Below are positions 37,509 to 47,815 of a DNA stretch of 64,000 nucleotides, piece by piece; position 1 is the stretch's first letter; each line of letters starts with the position of its first letter. The stretch covers positions 14,963,385 through 15,027,384 of the forward strand of contig JASFXZ010000010.1 in assembly GCA_032209605.1 (NCBI GenBank), in the 5' to 3' direction. The position numbers and the translations under genes are program-made. The notes under the pieces were generated by a model. The model saw only the letters and a program-made list of their open reading frames with translations, was not told the DNA's origin and ran no database searches. This DNA comes from Mactromeris polynyma. Taxonomy: Eukaryota; Mollusca; Bivalvia; Venerida; Mactridae.

Positions 37509-38393
37509 GACCCTGACTTGTATTCAGTTATATATGCAAGATATAAGCGATAAGATGTGTGTCTTTGTAATAGAATACGTTAACATCCATTTTCTAAAGT
37601 GGATGGAACGGAATGATGGAATCAGTAACAGATATGTTGTAAAACATTTCTATACACGTGTTTAGAATGAGTAGATCCAAACGGAGACAACATGTTCTTA
37701 CATACGTCAGACACATTAATGTTGAATCTACTATACGTTAGGGAACATCATAAATTATTAATCGGATAAATTGTTATCGTGGAATATTGAAAAAAAATGT
37801 CTCAAATATAAAGTATAAATAGTTTCACCATTTTGAATTATATTGTACTGTCACTATCGACGTTTGAGAATGAGTATTTTAGATAGATCAGTGTGACGTT
37901 GGGGGGTGGGGGTGGGGGGGGTCACGACTGTAATAAAAAGGCGTCTGTTTTCTACACTTTAAAAAAACGTGTAAAATTATGTTTTATTGACGCAGCGCGC
38001 TCTAGTATAGAAAACAATGGGTATCATATATGAACACTTGTGACTGACGCATGCACGCGAAGAAAAGTTAATAAAAGATTCGTCATGTGTTATTTTGCAC
38101 AATTATTTGCACAGTAAGATGATGTTTTGTTTGAATATTCCTCAACACGACTTGGTAATCTCTGGCGCGTACATTCAGGTACGCCGATGTTGATATTAAT
38201 CAATGTTTCTCTGCTATGAAAAGTTGCAAAAAATGTATTGGAACCAACGGCAACAGTGTTAATTGTGACCCCTGAAACAGCTTTCATGGCCCTTAATATT
38301 GACCAACATTGACGGTTTTCAACAATAACTTAATTCCCGCACAAACTGTGAGTACTATGCACGCGTTTTATTTCACGAGTAAACGTCACCGTG
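37509..38393. other. Spacer with a G-rich tract
   Basis: AT-rich with no genes recognised. It contains the G-tract at 37901-37921. Confidence 0.4.
37901..37921 (+). other. Potential G-quadruplex tract
   Basis: G6-T-G5-T-G8. Four or more runs of G3 separated by at most one base fit the G-quadruplex rule. Confidence 0.6.
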
Positions 38394-38600
38394 GCCAACG
38401 TGTACGGTTGAGTACGGCATTTAGTCATATATTTAGTGACGAACGACTATGGTAAGACAACCCGTTTACTTTTGCTTGAAATTGTACGTATTGCAACAAG
38501 TGATATAGCCACTACAAGTGTAAGATCATTGAAGTTTCCCATAGTCATGTGATCCTACAATTTCTTCAAACATTCATGAAATCCGACGTATACATATACA
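38394..38600. mobile_element. Family D element with a single array-type unit
   Basis: GTGTACGG..CGGCATTTAG..CGAACGACTATGGTAAGACA, then CAAGTGATATAGCC..AGATCATTGAAGTTTCCC..ATAGTCATGTGAT, then TTCTTCAAACATTCATGAAA. It is collinear with the flanks of the 47/48-bp array but has one unit only. Short direct repeats CAAGTGAT and CATGTGAT bracket that unit. Confidence 0.65.
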
Positions 38601-38614
38601 ATATATACCTCCCT

Positions 38615-38785
38615 TGTTTAACTATTGGCCATTTTGATAGGCAAACCTGATAAGCCCATATAGGTGTAATTTTCAAGTATGTGATGAATGAGAAAATACC
38701 AAGAGAATTTGCAAGTGACAACCACTTTTTTCTTCAACTTACTGAGCCAAATGTCCACATTGGCATAATGAATAAGTTATTTTTT
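38615..38785 (-). mobile_element. Family B MITE fragment
   Basis: GGCCATTTTGATAGGCAAAC and later AAGAGAATTTGCAAGTGACA match, in inverted orientation, the right half of the element at 35962-36296. Confidence 0.55.
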
Positions 38786-38793
38786 ATATATCG

Positions 38794-38937
38794 GATGTGA
38801 CGTCACCAATATGAAAACGGAATGATCATATTGAGTAAATATTGTTTCCTACTTGCAAATAGTGACATCACATGTTGCGTTTTCTTAAAATGACGCCACT
38901 TACAGAAGAGAGTGTTAATTCCATAGCAGCGCTCATT
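38794..38937 (+). mobile_element. Family C MITE fragment
   Basis: CAATATGAAAACGG..GTAAATATTGTTTCCTACTTGC is the inverse of 5905-5957. The part ending CCATAGCAGCGCTCAT matches the right arm of the element at 5829-6069 in the same orientation. The left arm is missing. Confidence 0.55.
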
Positions 38938-39634
38938 TATTATAATGACTGTTAGGGATTGTTGTCTTGTTAAGTAGTAATCAAAACATGAACACATAGA
39001 GACACTGAAACACAGGGGACTTAGTCAACAAAGACTTTTCTCTTTGATTTTTTATCACATTAAGCACAGTTTGTAACCTCGGTATGCGTATTTCTTGAAC
39101 ATTTTGAATTTGTCATTGAAGACATTTATATAATTTGATTTTCAGTTTCCGGCTACGGGGTGAAAGCGAATTATAAGGATGATGTCCATAAATATTTTCT
39201 CTATTTTAATGCACACATCCTTGAATAATGCAGCCTTTCGTTTGAGTCATAAATTGTCGAGTAAGGTTAAGAAGTAAATTGAAAATAGGTCTTTTTGCGA
39301 ATAGAAACCAATTAAGGTTTTTACGAAAGCAAAAATGTATGTAATTACATCAACAAATTATCGTCTGCAGTGTTTCTGTTGTTCTACTTTGATATAGGAA
39401 ATTGTTGTTCAAATTCGTAACTGCAAATTGCATTATTGTCTTGTACACCGAATGCTTTAGTAAATATTTTAAAGGGCAGTATATTTTAACGTTTTACAAA
39501 ACATCTTGGGAATACTATGTAACACGTACGTGAATTCGATGGGTTCACAATAATTATTCTATTTAAAAATAACATGGTGGTCAATTCTGTTAGGTTTGAG
39601 TGCGCTTGCTCCATGGAATATTGACTTAGTTAAA
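38938..39634. other. AT-rich spacer
   Basis: Nothing recognised. Confidence 0.4.
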
Positions 39635-39636
39635 GG

Positions 39637-39720
39637 GGCATAGCGGTCGAGGGGTCAAAACGCCTGAATCCTGAAGGTATGAATGCGATCCTTAGTCGAA
39701 GTTTATGAATGCGATCCTTA
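39637..39720 (+). mobile_element. tRNA-like (SINE-head) relic
   Basis: ATAGCGGTCGAGGGGTCAAA followed by ACGCCTGAATCCTGAAGGTA and TGAATGCGATCCTTAGTCGA mimics the A box to B box layout of a tRNA-derived head (compare AACGCTGCTGACTACGAATC..GGTTCGATCCC at 22.4 kb), with a decayed B box. No body is identified downstream, because an array starts there. Confidence 0.4.
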
Positions 39721-39886
39721 GGCGAGGTTTATGAATGCGATCCTTAGTCGAGGTTTATGAATGCGATCCTTATGCGAGGTTTATGAATGCGATCCTTATG
39801 CGAGGTTTATGAATGCGATCCTTAGGCGAGGTTTATGAATGCGATCCTAGGCGAGGTTTATGAATGCGATCCTTAGGCGAGGTTTA
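39681..39886. repeat. 26-bp minisatellite, 8 copies
   Basis: Unit AATGCGATCCTTAGGCGAGG plus TTTATG. One copy lacks a T. The first unit coincides with the B-box-like part of the tRNA-like relic. Confidence 0.95.
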
Positions 39887-40105
39887 ACCACGAACTTGAT
39901 AATCATTGAACTGGACGCGAAGTTGGAAACATATAAAGCAGTGATAGAGAGTGAATAACACAAGTTTTATACTTATTTCACATCAAATAAAAACATTTTC
40001 GAAGTTCGAACAATTGTTGACCCCAATACGCTCAATCGCGCAAATCTCTCGATTTCCCTACCGCCACGGGACTAATGAGAAGTCCTAGCCTTAGAGTAAG
40101 TTAAA

Positions 40106-40213
40106 TACAGCAAAAACCTCAATAATAAGACCACCCTTGTGACCCTTGAAACGTGGTCTTTTTATAGAGGTGGTTTTAATATTGCAATGGTGTTTAAGTG
40201 AAGTTTTGCTGTA
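40106..40213. mobile_element. MITE, 108 bp (family M)
   Basis: TACAGCAAAAACCTCAATAA at the left and AAGTGAAGTTTTGCTGTA at the right are inverted. The interior has AAGACCACC and GGTGGTTTTAAT. It is a shorter relative of 13336-13517. Confidence 0.65.
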
Positions 40214-40863
40214 TTTACCATAACGCTTTACTACATTCTCTGTCTCTCTTGTTAACTGATAACTAAATCGGACTTAGTTTTTCTCTGAAATCATAATCAT
40301 ACCACATTATCTTGTTTATCCCGGCTCGCAAATTAACTTCTGACACGTCTGGTGAAAATGCTGCCTGTGGACATAATTTCCTGCAAGTCCGGCATATTGT
40401 AACTAAACAATAGGTAGAATACATTGATATAGTATATGACACTACTATAGTATTGTATTATAACATTTCACGACAGTGGCAAAAGTTTCCAAAAGTAGTT
40501 TCATTAAAAAACAGCGCCGTTTGATTTCCTTGTTTACAAGATTGCCATTGCACGAATATGTTGCGTGTTGTTCTTGCCAAGTTTTCAAAAACAATTCGTT
40601 ATTTTGGTTAATTACTATTTGTAGTAATTGCATACATTCCTAGAATTTAAATACAATTTTAAACGTTGCATCAAATTACCTTAACTTATTATCACGATAA
40701 AATAGGTATCATGTATTCGGTTCAGTTGGGCGTATGATTATGTTCACATTCATTATAAATTGAAATTAAAAGTTATCCAAATCGTAAACCATCTGTGACA
40801 TCAACACATTGCTTTTTAATATTAAATTTGTTACTACACCAGTCTTTCAGAAGGGAATTATAA
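40214..40863. other. AT-rich spacer
   Basis: Nothing recognised beyond short random frames. Confidence 0.4.
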
Positions 40864-41131
40864 ACAAGAAATATCTTGAAAAAGATGATCGGCGCAATTC
40901 GAAGTTTAAGATTTGTTGTGCAACATAAAAGATTTCTGAGATGTTACGATTGCTGGTTACTCCAGATCCAAATTGGATTTCGGGAAATTTATCGAAATTC
41001 AGTGGATTTCGATAAGGCAACGTACCCCTTATCGAAGGTTAACCAATCCGCGTCAATGTTTCAAACGTTGTTCGATTGAAGAGAAGTTGGTTTAGTGTGG
41101 TTAACGTAAGTTTTGATTGTTTTTCACAACA
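40864..41131 (+). mobile_element. Family A dispersed repeat, 3'-truncated
   Basis: AACAAGAAATATCTTGAAAA..GATCGGCGCAATTCGAAG..GGTTACTCCAGATCC..GTTAACCAATCCGCGTC, stopping at TTTTTCACAACAA before the octamer and the CGCCGA end. The 18-bp array follows 30 bp later. Confidence 0.65.
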
Positions 41132-41159
41132 ATTTACTTGACGCGCAGTTGTACTATCA

Positions 41160-41492
41160 GAGACTGTTTTGTACCACGTGGCTGTGTTGTACCACGTGAC
41201 TGTGTTGTATCACAGGACAGTATTGTAACACGTGACTGTATTGTACCACGTAACTGTATTGTACCACATGACTTTATTGTACCACGTGACTGTGTTGTAT
41301 CACATGACTTTACTGTACCACGTGACTGTGTTGTATCACATGACTGTACTGTACCACGTGTCTGTATTGTACCACATGACTGTATTGTACCACGTGGCTG
41401 TGTTGTATCACACGACAGTATTGTAACACGTGACTGGATTGGACCACGTGATTTAATGTTATCACGAAACTGTGTTCTGCCACGTAGCTTTC
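41160..41492. repeat. 18-bp minisatellite, about 18 copies, E-box bearing
   Basis: Unit CTGTATTGTACCACGTGA. The hexamer slot is CACGTG, CACATG, CACAGG or CACACG. An open frame of 126 codons (VPRDCIVPHD.. style) results from the 18-bp period. Confidence 0.9.
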
Positions 41493-41801
41493 TCTAGTGT
41501 GCTTTGTAAATATTTCCGCGACACTTCCTTCGTAGCTCAATTTTGAATTCGATAAATGTTTACATCGTTTAAACAGTTTTAATCTCATAATTCATATTAT
41601 GTACTACTGAAGACGTTTCATCTAACGCCGTGTCTAGAAATCAACGTTTAACATTCTGAGGACATAGTCACTTGAGAAATTTATCGTCTAAGAGAAACAA
41701 TTTTTTATCTACAAATTTCCGTGAAAACGTATTCTGACACTGGACATTAATCAATCTTCTTTATAACGTTATAGAACTGGCACACAATGTATTTGATATA
41801 A

Positions 41802-41826
41802 CTCTCTCTCTCTCTCTCTCTCTCTC
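41802..41826. repeat. (CT)n microsatellite
   Basis: About 12 uninterrupted CT dinucleotides. Confidence 0.97.
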
Positions 41827-41977
41827 ATAGTTCCGTCGGAAATGTATCCAAGGGATGGTTCAGTATAATATTATCTTGTTATAGAATAGAATAGTTTATT
41901 TCACTTGTACATCGTCATACAAAGATAAATATAACATATTCAATATGATTGAAACAAACTGGTCCAGGTCCACAATG

Positions 41978-42504
41978 TACACTCAACAAAATTCCTAATC
42001 GGTCACTTTATATTGTATTATTATTTTTCTAATAATGCATGTATTCACACAAAATTTCACATACCGATATTTGAACAGGTAATGCAGCGAATTATTGATT
42101 TCTTTTAGCCGGCTCGCTATGAAATTAATCGTATTAGGCGTATTGACGTTTATAGCACGTTTTGCACGTGCGGGGCATGGACACATATTTGCACGTGTTT
42201 GTGTACACTTTTGTCATTGCTGATGAAAATCCTTTTTGAAAAACACAAAACATGGTGAGAATGACTGAAGAAGAACGCACCCGAGCCGTCGGAATGATAC
42301 AGGCCGGCACTCATTTACGACAGGTGGGTTTTATTTTTTGAAATTTCATAATAATATTGACATTATTTGTTTGTAGCCATTATATTGGTGGTTATTTCCG
42401 TTTTCAACTTATTTCAGGTGGCAAGAACCTTCAATATAATGGCTACAAACAAATTAGTCAATATTCTTATGAAATTTCAAAAAATAGGAATTTTGTTGAG
42501 TGTA
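41978..42504 (+). mobile_element. Tc1/mariner-like non-autonomous element, 527 bp
   Basis: TACACTCAACAAAATTCCTA at the left is inverted at the right (TAGGAATTTTGTTGAGTGTA), with TA at both outer ends. Between them are the start of a transposase-like frame (42252-42435) and an internal inverted repeat of about 47 bp (42338-42385 against 42432-42478), which replaces the rest of the transposase. This fits a deletion derivative mobilised in trans. Confidence 0.7.
42252..42435 (+). pseudogene. N-terminal fragment of a Tc1-type transposase, with intron
   Basis: ATG at 42252 opens MVRMTEEERTRAVGMIQAGT then HLRQ, ending CGACAG before GTGGGT. A GT..AG intron (42324-42417, 94 nt, ending ATTTCAG) is followed by VARTFN. 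The sequence E-x-R-A-VGM-Q-AG-x-RQ-VAR-FN is the first helix-turn-helix of Tc1/IS630-type transposases, the domain that binds the terminal repeats. The frame then runs into the internal inverted repeat and terminates. The second helix-turn-helix and the DDE catalytic domain are missing, so it cannot be active. Intron use is inferred from clean phase 0 borders. Confidence 0.6.
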
Positions 42505-42549
42505 GTGAACAATACAGATGAGAAATAAACCAAAAAGATCAACAACATA

Positions 42550-42682
42550 AACACACACACCCACACACACACGCACGCACAAGCGCACGCACGCACACGC
42601 ACACGCACACGCACACGCACACGCACACGCACACGCACACGCACACGCACACGCACACGCACACGCACACGCACACGCACAC
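42550..42682. repeat. (CACACG)n microsatellite
   Basis: Hexanucleotide CGCACA runs, preceded by CA-rich and GCAC-rich variants. The reading VRVRVR on the minus strand is an artefact. Confidence 0.95.
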
Positions 42683-42840
42683 TCATCGAAACAAAACAGG
42701 GCAATATATTAAAATACATTATAATGCAGAACAATACAAAAGAACAACACTAATACAATACCTAATTCATTACTCGAGAAAACAAACAAACAGACGCACA
42801 CACAAATTGAGAAGAGAGGATGAACAATTTTCAATACTGT

Positions 42841-42943
42841 TCACACATACAAACACACATACAAACACACATACAAACACACATACAAACACACATACAA
42901 ACACACATACAAACACACATACAAACACACATACAAACACACA
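42841..42943. repeat. 12-bp microsatellite-like array
   Basis: ACACACATACAA repeated about 8.5 times without change. Confidence 0.95.
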
Positions 42944-44041
42944 TGCCACAAAGATATCCAACATATTACATCTTACTTCCACAGCTTTCTTTTAATACAA
43001 AAATGTATAGAGAAATATTTAATAATGTGGATTTGTTTCGGGTTTGAAATTAGTCTAAAAAACATTATACATTATTTTCATGCCCATTTCACTATTAAAC
43101 AACAGCGTGAAATCAATGAAACAATATGTATTGCAAATATGTTGTGGTGAGGACAAGAAATGTAACTGATTATTCTATAAAACCTAGCAACAATAAATAT
43201 GATACATGAGCTTTAAATCAGTTATTTACTTCAAAATGATTCGTTCTTTTAGCAATACACATGTGCCCATGTCATTGAGTAGTATTGTTGGAATTGCGCA
43301 CTTTTCTACGACCTTCGATGTTCTCTTGTTTTATTTAATTCCTCGGTATGCGTACGGGTACTTAACTAGAATTATTAAAATACAACTGAACGGTAAACAT
43401 TTAAATTACAACTGAACGAAGTGTTCTTTCAATATCTCTGACGCAAAAAAAATCTAAGTTGCGGTGCAGCAAAGCAATATATCCTACAAAACCAGCATTA
43501 ACAAAATATAGCCAGTTTTAATTCCTGAAAATGCAACCACAAATTTCTCATTTTATTCCAGTCTTTAATATGCCATCATTATCACTTTTCCTTCCTTGCT
43601 TTTCGCTATTAAGTACACTAACTATTGTTTACACAACATTCTCTTGAAACTCTACACAATTTGAAATGCGAAATAATATTCTTTATTACAACAATTAATA
43701 GTGCAAATTCAGCAACAAAATATCAACAACGATTTCATCCAGCGCCGAGTGTATTTAAATAATGTCAGTTTTTTTACGCAGCTCATGTAATTTGAATAAA
43801 GAATAATGACAATATTAAATAATTGATAGAAATAAAATTAAATCATAAGTTTTGTCAATTAGAAATGGAGTTACTCGATTAACTTGCTGGTAATTGACTC
43901 TTCTCAATTGCGAGGTGATTTTGCTGCTAAGTTTTGCGTCGTTTATCAATAGTGTTATGTAAGGTGGTATTGAGTTAACCTGTGTACTCACCAGTACTTT
44001 ACTGTTCTTCCGCAAGCAACTGACAACGCCCCAACAAGGAT
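42944..44041. other. AT-rich spacer
   Basis: No element or gene recognised. Short frames at 43206-43415 and 43815-44015 lack features. Confidence 0.4.
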
Positions 44042-44205
44042 CAGGAGATGGTCACGAGTTATATCCCTTTATCCCATCTATAGTTATCTCCCTTTCTGCC
44101 GTATATAGTATATGCATAAATATGGTACTATATATATACTATAGAATGGATAAAGGGAGAGAACTCTAGTAGGGATAAAGGGAGATAACTCGTGATAATC
44201 TCCTG
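44042..44205. mobile_element. Fold-back element, 164 bp
   Basis: CAGGAGATGGTCACGAGTTA..TCCCTTTATCCC is inverted as GGGATAAAGGGAGATAACTC..ATCTCCTG, about 34 bp per arm with few mismatches. The arms also contain a second, inner TAGTTATCTCCCTTTCTG / AGGGAGAGAACTCTA pair. It probably forms a hairpin or is a small MITE. Confidence 0.65.
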
Positions 44206-44286
44206 TGTGGAATACAAATGACTTTGGATGAAATCTCTTAGTACGAACTCACGAACTCGAATTTGAGATAACAGATGGAAGTCAAA

Positions 44287-45471
44287 ATGAGGAACACAAA
44301 TGGTGTAGACACAATGAGTATCGAGTCCAATGTCCAATGAGGAACACAAATGGTGTAGACACAATGAGTATCGAGTCCAATGTCCAATGAGGAACACAAA
44401 TGGTGTAGACACAATGAGTATCGAGTCCAATGTCCAATGAGGAACACAAATGGTGTAGACACAATGAGTATCGAGTCCAATGTCCAATGAGGAACACAAA
44501 TGGTGCAGACACAATGGGTATCGAGTCCAATGTCCAATGAGGAACACAAATGGTGTAGACACAATGAGTATCGAGTCCAATGTCCAATGAGGAACACAAA
44601 TGGTGTAGACACAATGGGTATCGAGTCCAATGTCCAATGAGGAACACAAATGGTGCAGACACAATGGGTATCGAGTCCAATGTCCAATGAGGAACACAAA
44701 TGGTGCAGACACAATGGGTATCGAGTCCAATGTCCAATGAGGAACACAAATGGTGCAGACACAATGGGTATCGAGTCCAATGTCCAATGAGGAACCCAAA
44801 TGGTGTAGACACAATGGGTATCGAGTCCAATGTCCAATGAGGAACACAAATGGTGTAGACACAATGGGTATCGAGTCCAATGTCCAATGAGGAACACAAA
44901 TGGTATAGACACAATGGGTATCGAGTCCAATGTCCAATGAGGAACACAAATGGTGCAGACACAATGAGTATCGAGTCCAATGTCCAATGAGGAACACAAA
45001 TGGTGCAGACACAATGGGTATCGAGTCCAATGTCCAATGAGGAACACAAATGGTGTAGACACAATGGGTATCGAGTCCAATGTCCAATGAGGAACACAAA
45101 TGGTGTAGACACAATGGGTATCGAGTCCAATGTCCAATGAGGAACACAAATGGTGTAGACACAATGAGTATCGAGTCCAATGTCCAATGAGGAACACAAA
45201 TGGTGTAGACACAATGAGTCCAATGTCCAATGAGGAACACAAATGGTGTAGACACAATGGGTATCGAGTCCAATGTCCAATGAGGAACACAAATGGTGTA
45301 GACACAATGAGTCCAATGTCCAATGAGGAACACAAATGGTGTAGACACAATGGGTATCGAGTCCAATGTCCAATGAGGAACACAAATGGTGTAGACACAA
45401 TGGGTATCGAGTCCAATGTCCAATGAGGAACACAAATGGTGTAGACACAATGAGTATCGAGTCCAATGTCC
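44287..45471. repeat. 50-bp minisatellite, about 24 copies
   Basis: Unit includes ATGAGGAACACAAATGGTGT, AGACACAATGGGTATCGAGT and CCAATGTCCA. Variants are G/A in ATGGGTATC and T/C in GGTGTAG. Two units at about 45190-45232 and 45283-45325 lack the same 7 bp. Three minus-strand frames stay open for about 400 codons because 150 bp is an exact frame period. Confidence 0.97.
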
Positions 45472-45489
45472 GCTACTTTGACTGTTATA

Positions 45490-45943
45490 TACACTGAAAC
45501 CTCACTGAAATTAATACCACCTCATTAATGAGACTGTATTTCTGATGAACCAGTTTTTCTTTTCTTCCACACTTAAGCTATATTCAGACCGTCTTACCAT
45601 TAAGACCGACATTCTTCAGAACCAAAGGTGGTCCAAGGGCGGTTTTGGTCTTAAGGGGGTTTTAGGGAGGCGTAACTTTTTGGTACTTTTTTTTAGTTTT
45701 GCTCTAGCCTTTTCAAACGGCAATGACTGTGTTTTATTCTTTGTTTTTAAGTTATTGAACATAAAACCAATTCAGAAGGACTTGATTAAATACAACGTAT
45801 TAGCAGCGGGTGAGCGATCTCTGTATATGTTCGTATTTATGCTCAGACATACATGTAAGGTTGGGACATTTATGGGCTGTGTGCCCCCCCGCCCCCCCCC
45901 CCCTGGAACCGCTTGTGGTCTTATTTATTGAAAATTCACTGTA
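45490..45943. mobile_element. MITE-like element, 454 bp (family M)
   Basis: The left end TACACTGAAACCTCACTGAA and right end TTGAAAATTCACTGTA are inverted. The interior holds ACCACCTCATTAATGAGACT and AAGACCGAC..GGTGGTCC, resembling 13336-13517. A C7-G-C12 tract lies at 45884-45903. A 128-codon open frame inside has no recognised domain and I do not call it. Confidence 0.55.
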
Positions 45944-46324
45944 TTCCTTATGGAAAACTTAGGAACCTAATTGTGATTATATGTTCACTGTTAACCATTC
46001 TCTAGGAGACAGTATCACATTAGTTCAGTCGAAAGAAGAGAATGTTAAAAGCATTGAGCACACAGTGACCATGAGACGACCTTGTCATTGTTCATTCACA
46101 AGTTGATTACAATGTTGACAGAGTGTTGGAGTTTTTTTCCTGGAAACGTTCCTTGTTGAATGAGAACAACAAAATAACTTCTGGGTAAAATATCTCTTCG
46201 AAATACATACATATGTACAGAATATAAAATACCGAGCTATATATTAGAGTCTTAACGTTTTGCTATCTCTTTTGGTTAGGACACATATATAATTTGACTA
46301 AAATGACAGAAAAATCCAAAGACG

Positions 46325-47015
46325 GTCGTTTTTATCAAACTAATAGAATAAGTCATAGAATGTCGTTTTTACCCTACTGGTAGAATAATACCTAGAGTGT
46401 TGTTTTACCAAACTGGTAGAATAATACCTAGAGTGTTGTTTTACCAAACTGGTAGAGTAATTCCTAGAGTGTTGTTTTACCAAACTGGTAGAGCAATTCC
46501 TAGAGTGTTGTTTTACCAAACTGGTAGAGCAATTCCTAGAGTGTCGTTTTACCAAACTGATAGAGTAATTCCTAGAGTGTCGTTTTACCAAACTGATAGA
46601 GTAATTCCTAGAGTGTCGTTTTACCAAACTGGAAGAGTAATTCCTAGAGTGTCGTTTTACCAAACTGATAGAGTAATTCTTAGATGGTCGTTTTACCAAA
46701 CTGAGAGAGTAATTCCTATAGTGTTGTTTTCCTAGAGTGTTTGTTTTACCAAACTCAGGTAGAGTAATTCCTAGAGTGTCGTTTTACCAAACTGATAGAG
46801 TAATTCCTAGAGTGTCGTTTTACCAAACTGATAGAGTAATTCTTAGATGGTCGTTTTACCAAACTGATAGAGTAATTCTTAGATGGTCGTTTTACCAAAC
46901 TGATAGAGTAATTCTTAGATGGTCGTTTTACCAAACTGGATAGAGTAATTCTTAGATGGTTTACCGAAATTGTAGAGTCGTCTTAAAATGCTAGTTTTAC
47001 CAAAATGGTAGTGCA
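46325..47015. repeat. 36-bp minisatellite, about 18 copies, degenerate edges
   Basis: Unit GTTTTACCAAACTGATAGAG plus TAATTCCTAGAGTGTC. Both edges decay gradually (46325-46360 and 46950-47015). It is interrupted near 46725-46760 by a partial unit. Confidence 0.93.
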
Positions 47016-47815
47016 GTTGGAGTTGTAATAAATGCGTGTCATTTTGGTTGCTAAACGGAGAAAATGATTTTAACACCAGTTTATTATTGCTTTCTAAAAA
47101 CAAACGATGAATAATCGGTATTTCTTGCAAGACAAAATTATTTCATATAATTATATGGTATTTCATTCTGGATAACGTGTTCCGCTTCTCTTAGCGAATT
47201 CAAAATTTTAAATTGAACGCGTTCCTTATTTCTGTACGGCTGAATTTATATCTATTTAAAGCGTTTAAGAGATAAAATGTTCGCGTGTCAGTCCCTGATT
47301 CCTCATCACAATAATAGAAACTTATACAGATAAGATTCCACATAAGAGTTTAATGATGCGTCTTGGAAGCAGTTTGAATTTGGTTAATGATATTGCTTGA
47401 ACCATGAATTGTTTCGTCATCTTTAGAAGTAGCTCATCCCTTTGTCATAATTAAAAAATCAAATGTCAAAATCACAGTTATTTTCATTAGTTCAAGCTGT
47501 GGGGATGGTCGAATGTACAAGGAAAGTTTTAATTAACACATTGTGGCATTTTTTTGTGATGGGAAAAAACGATTGTTATATTGGAACGTTATTGAGGTAT
47601 CTTGTTACGTATAAATCTAAGTCATTACGAAGTTAAACTGATTTCTTTCATCATTATACTGAAATCGTTTTACTTTTCATATCTTCATTTTGCTTAGGTA
47701 AACGAGTAGTGTCTTATATGGTTGGATGTTTCCAGAAAGGGTACATTTCAACCAACAAATCCATTTTAATTAATTCTGAATGTTTTGCAATACAACGGTG
47801 AAGAGCAAGGCGGAC
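47016..47815. other. AT-rich spacer
   Basis: Nothing recognised. Confidence 0.4.

Noticed and set aside
41117..41497. Cysteine/valine-rich repeat protein
   Set aside because: Produced by an 18-bp minisatellite. The E-box variation explains the residue changes.
42477..42995. VRVRVR and VCVFVCVF proteins
   Set aside because: Translations of microsatellites.
44128..45450. Three about 400-codon minus-strand frames
   Set aside because: Same peptide in rotated order in all three frames from a 50-bp unit, which is a minisatellite artefact.
45545..45931. 128-codon plus-strand open frame
   Set aside because: Lies wholly inside an inverted-repeat element and includes a poly-proline stretch from a C tract. 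No domain.
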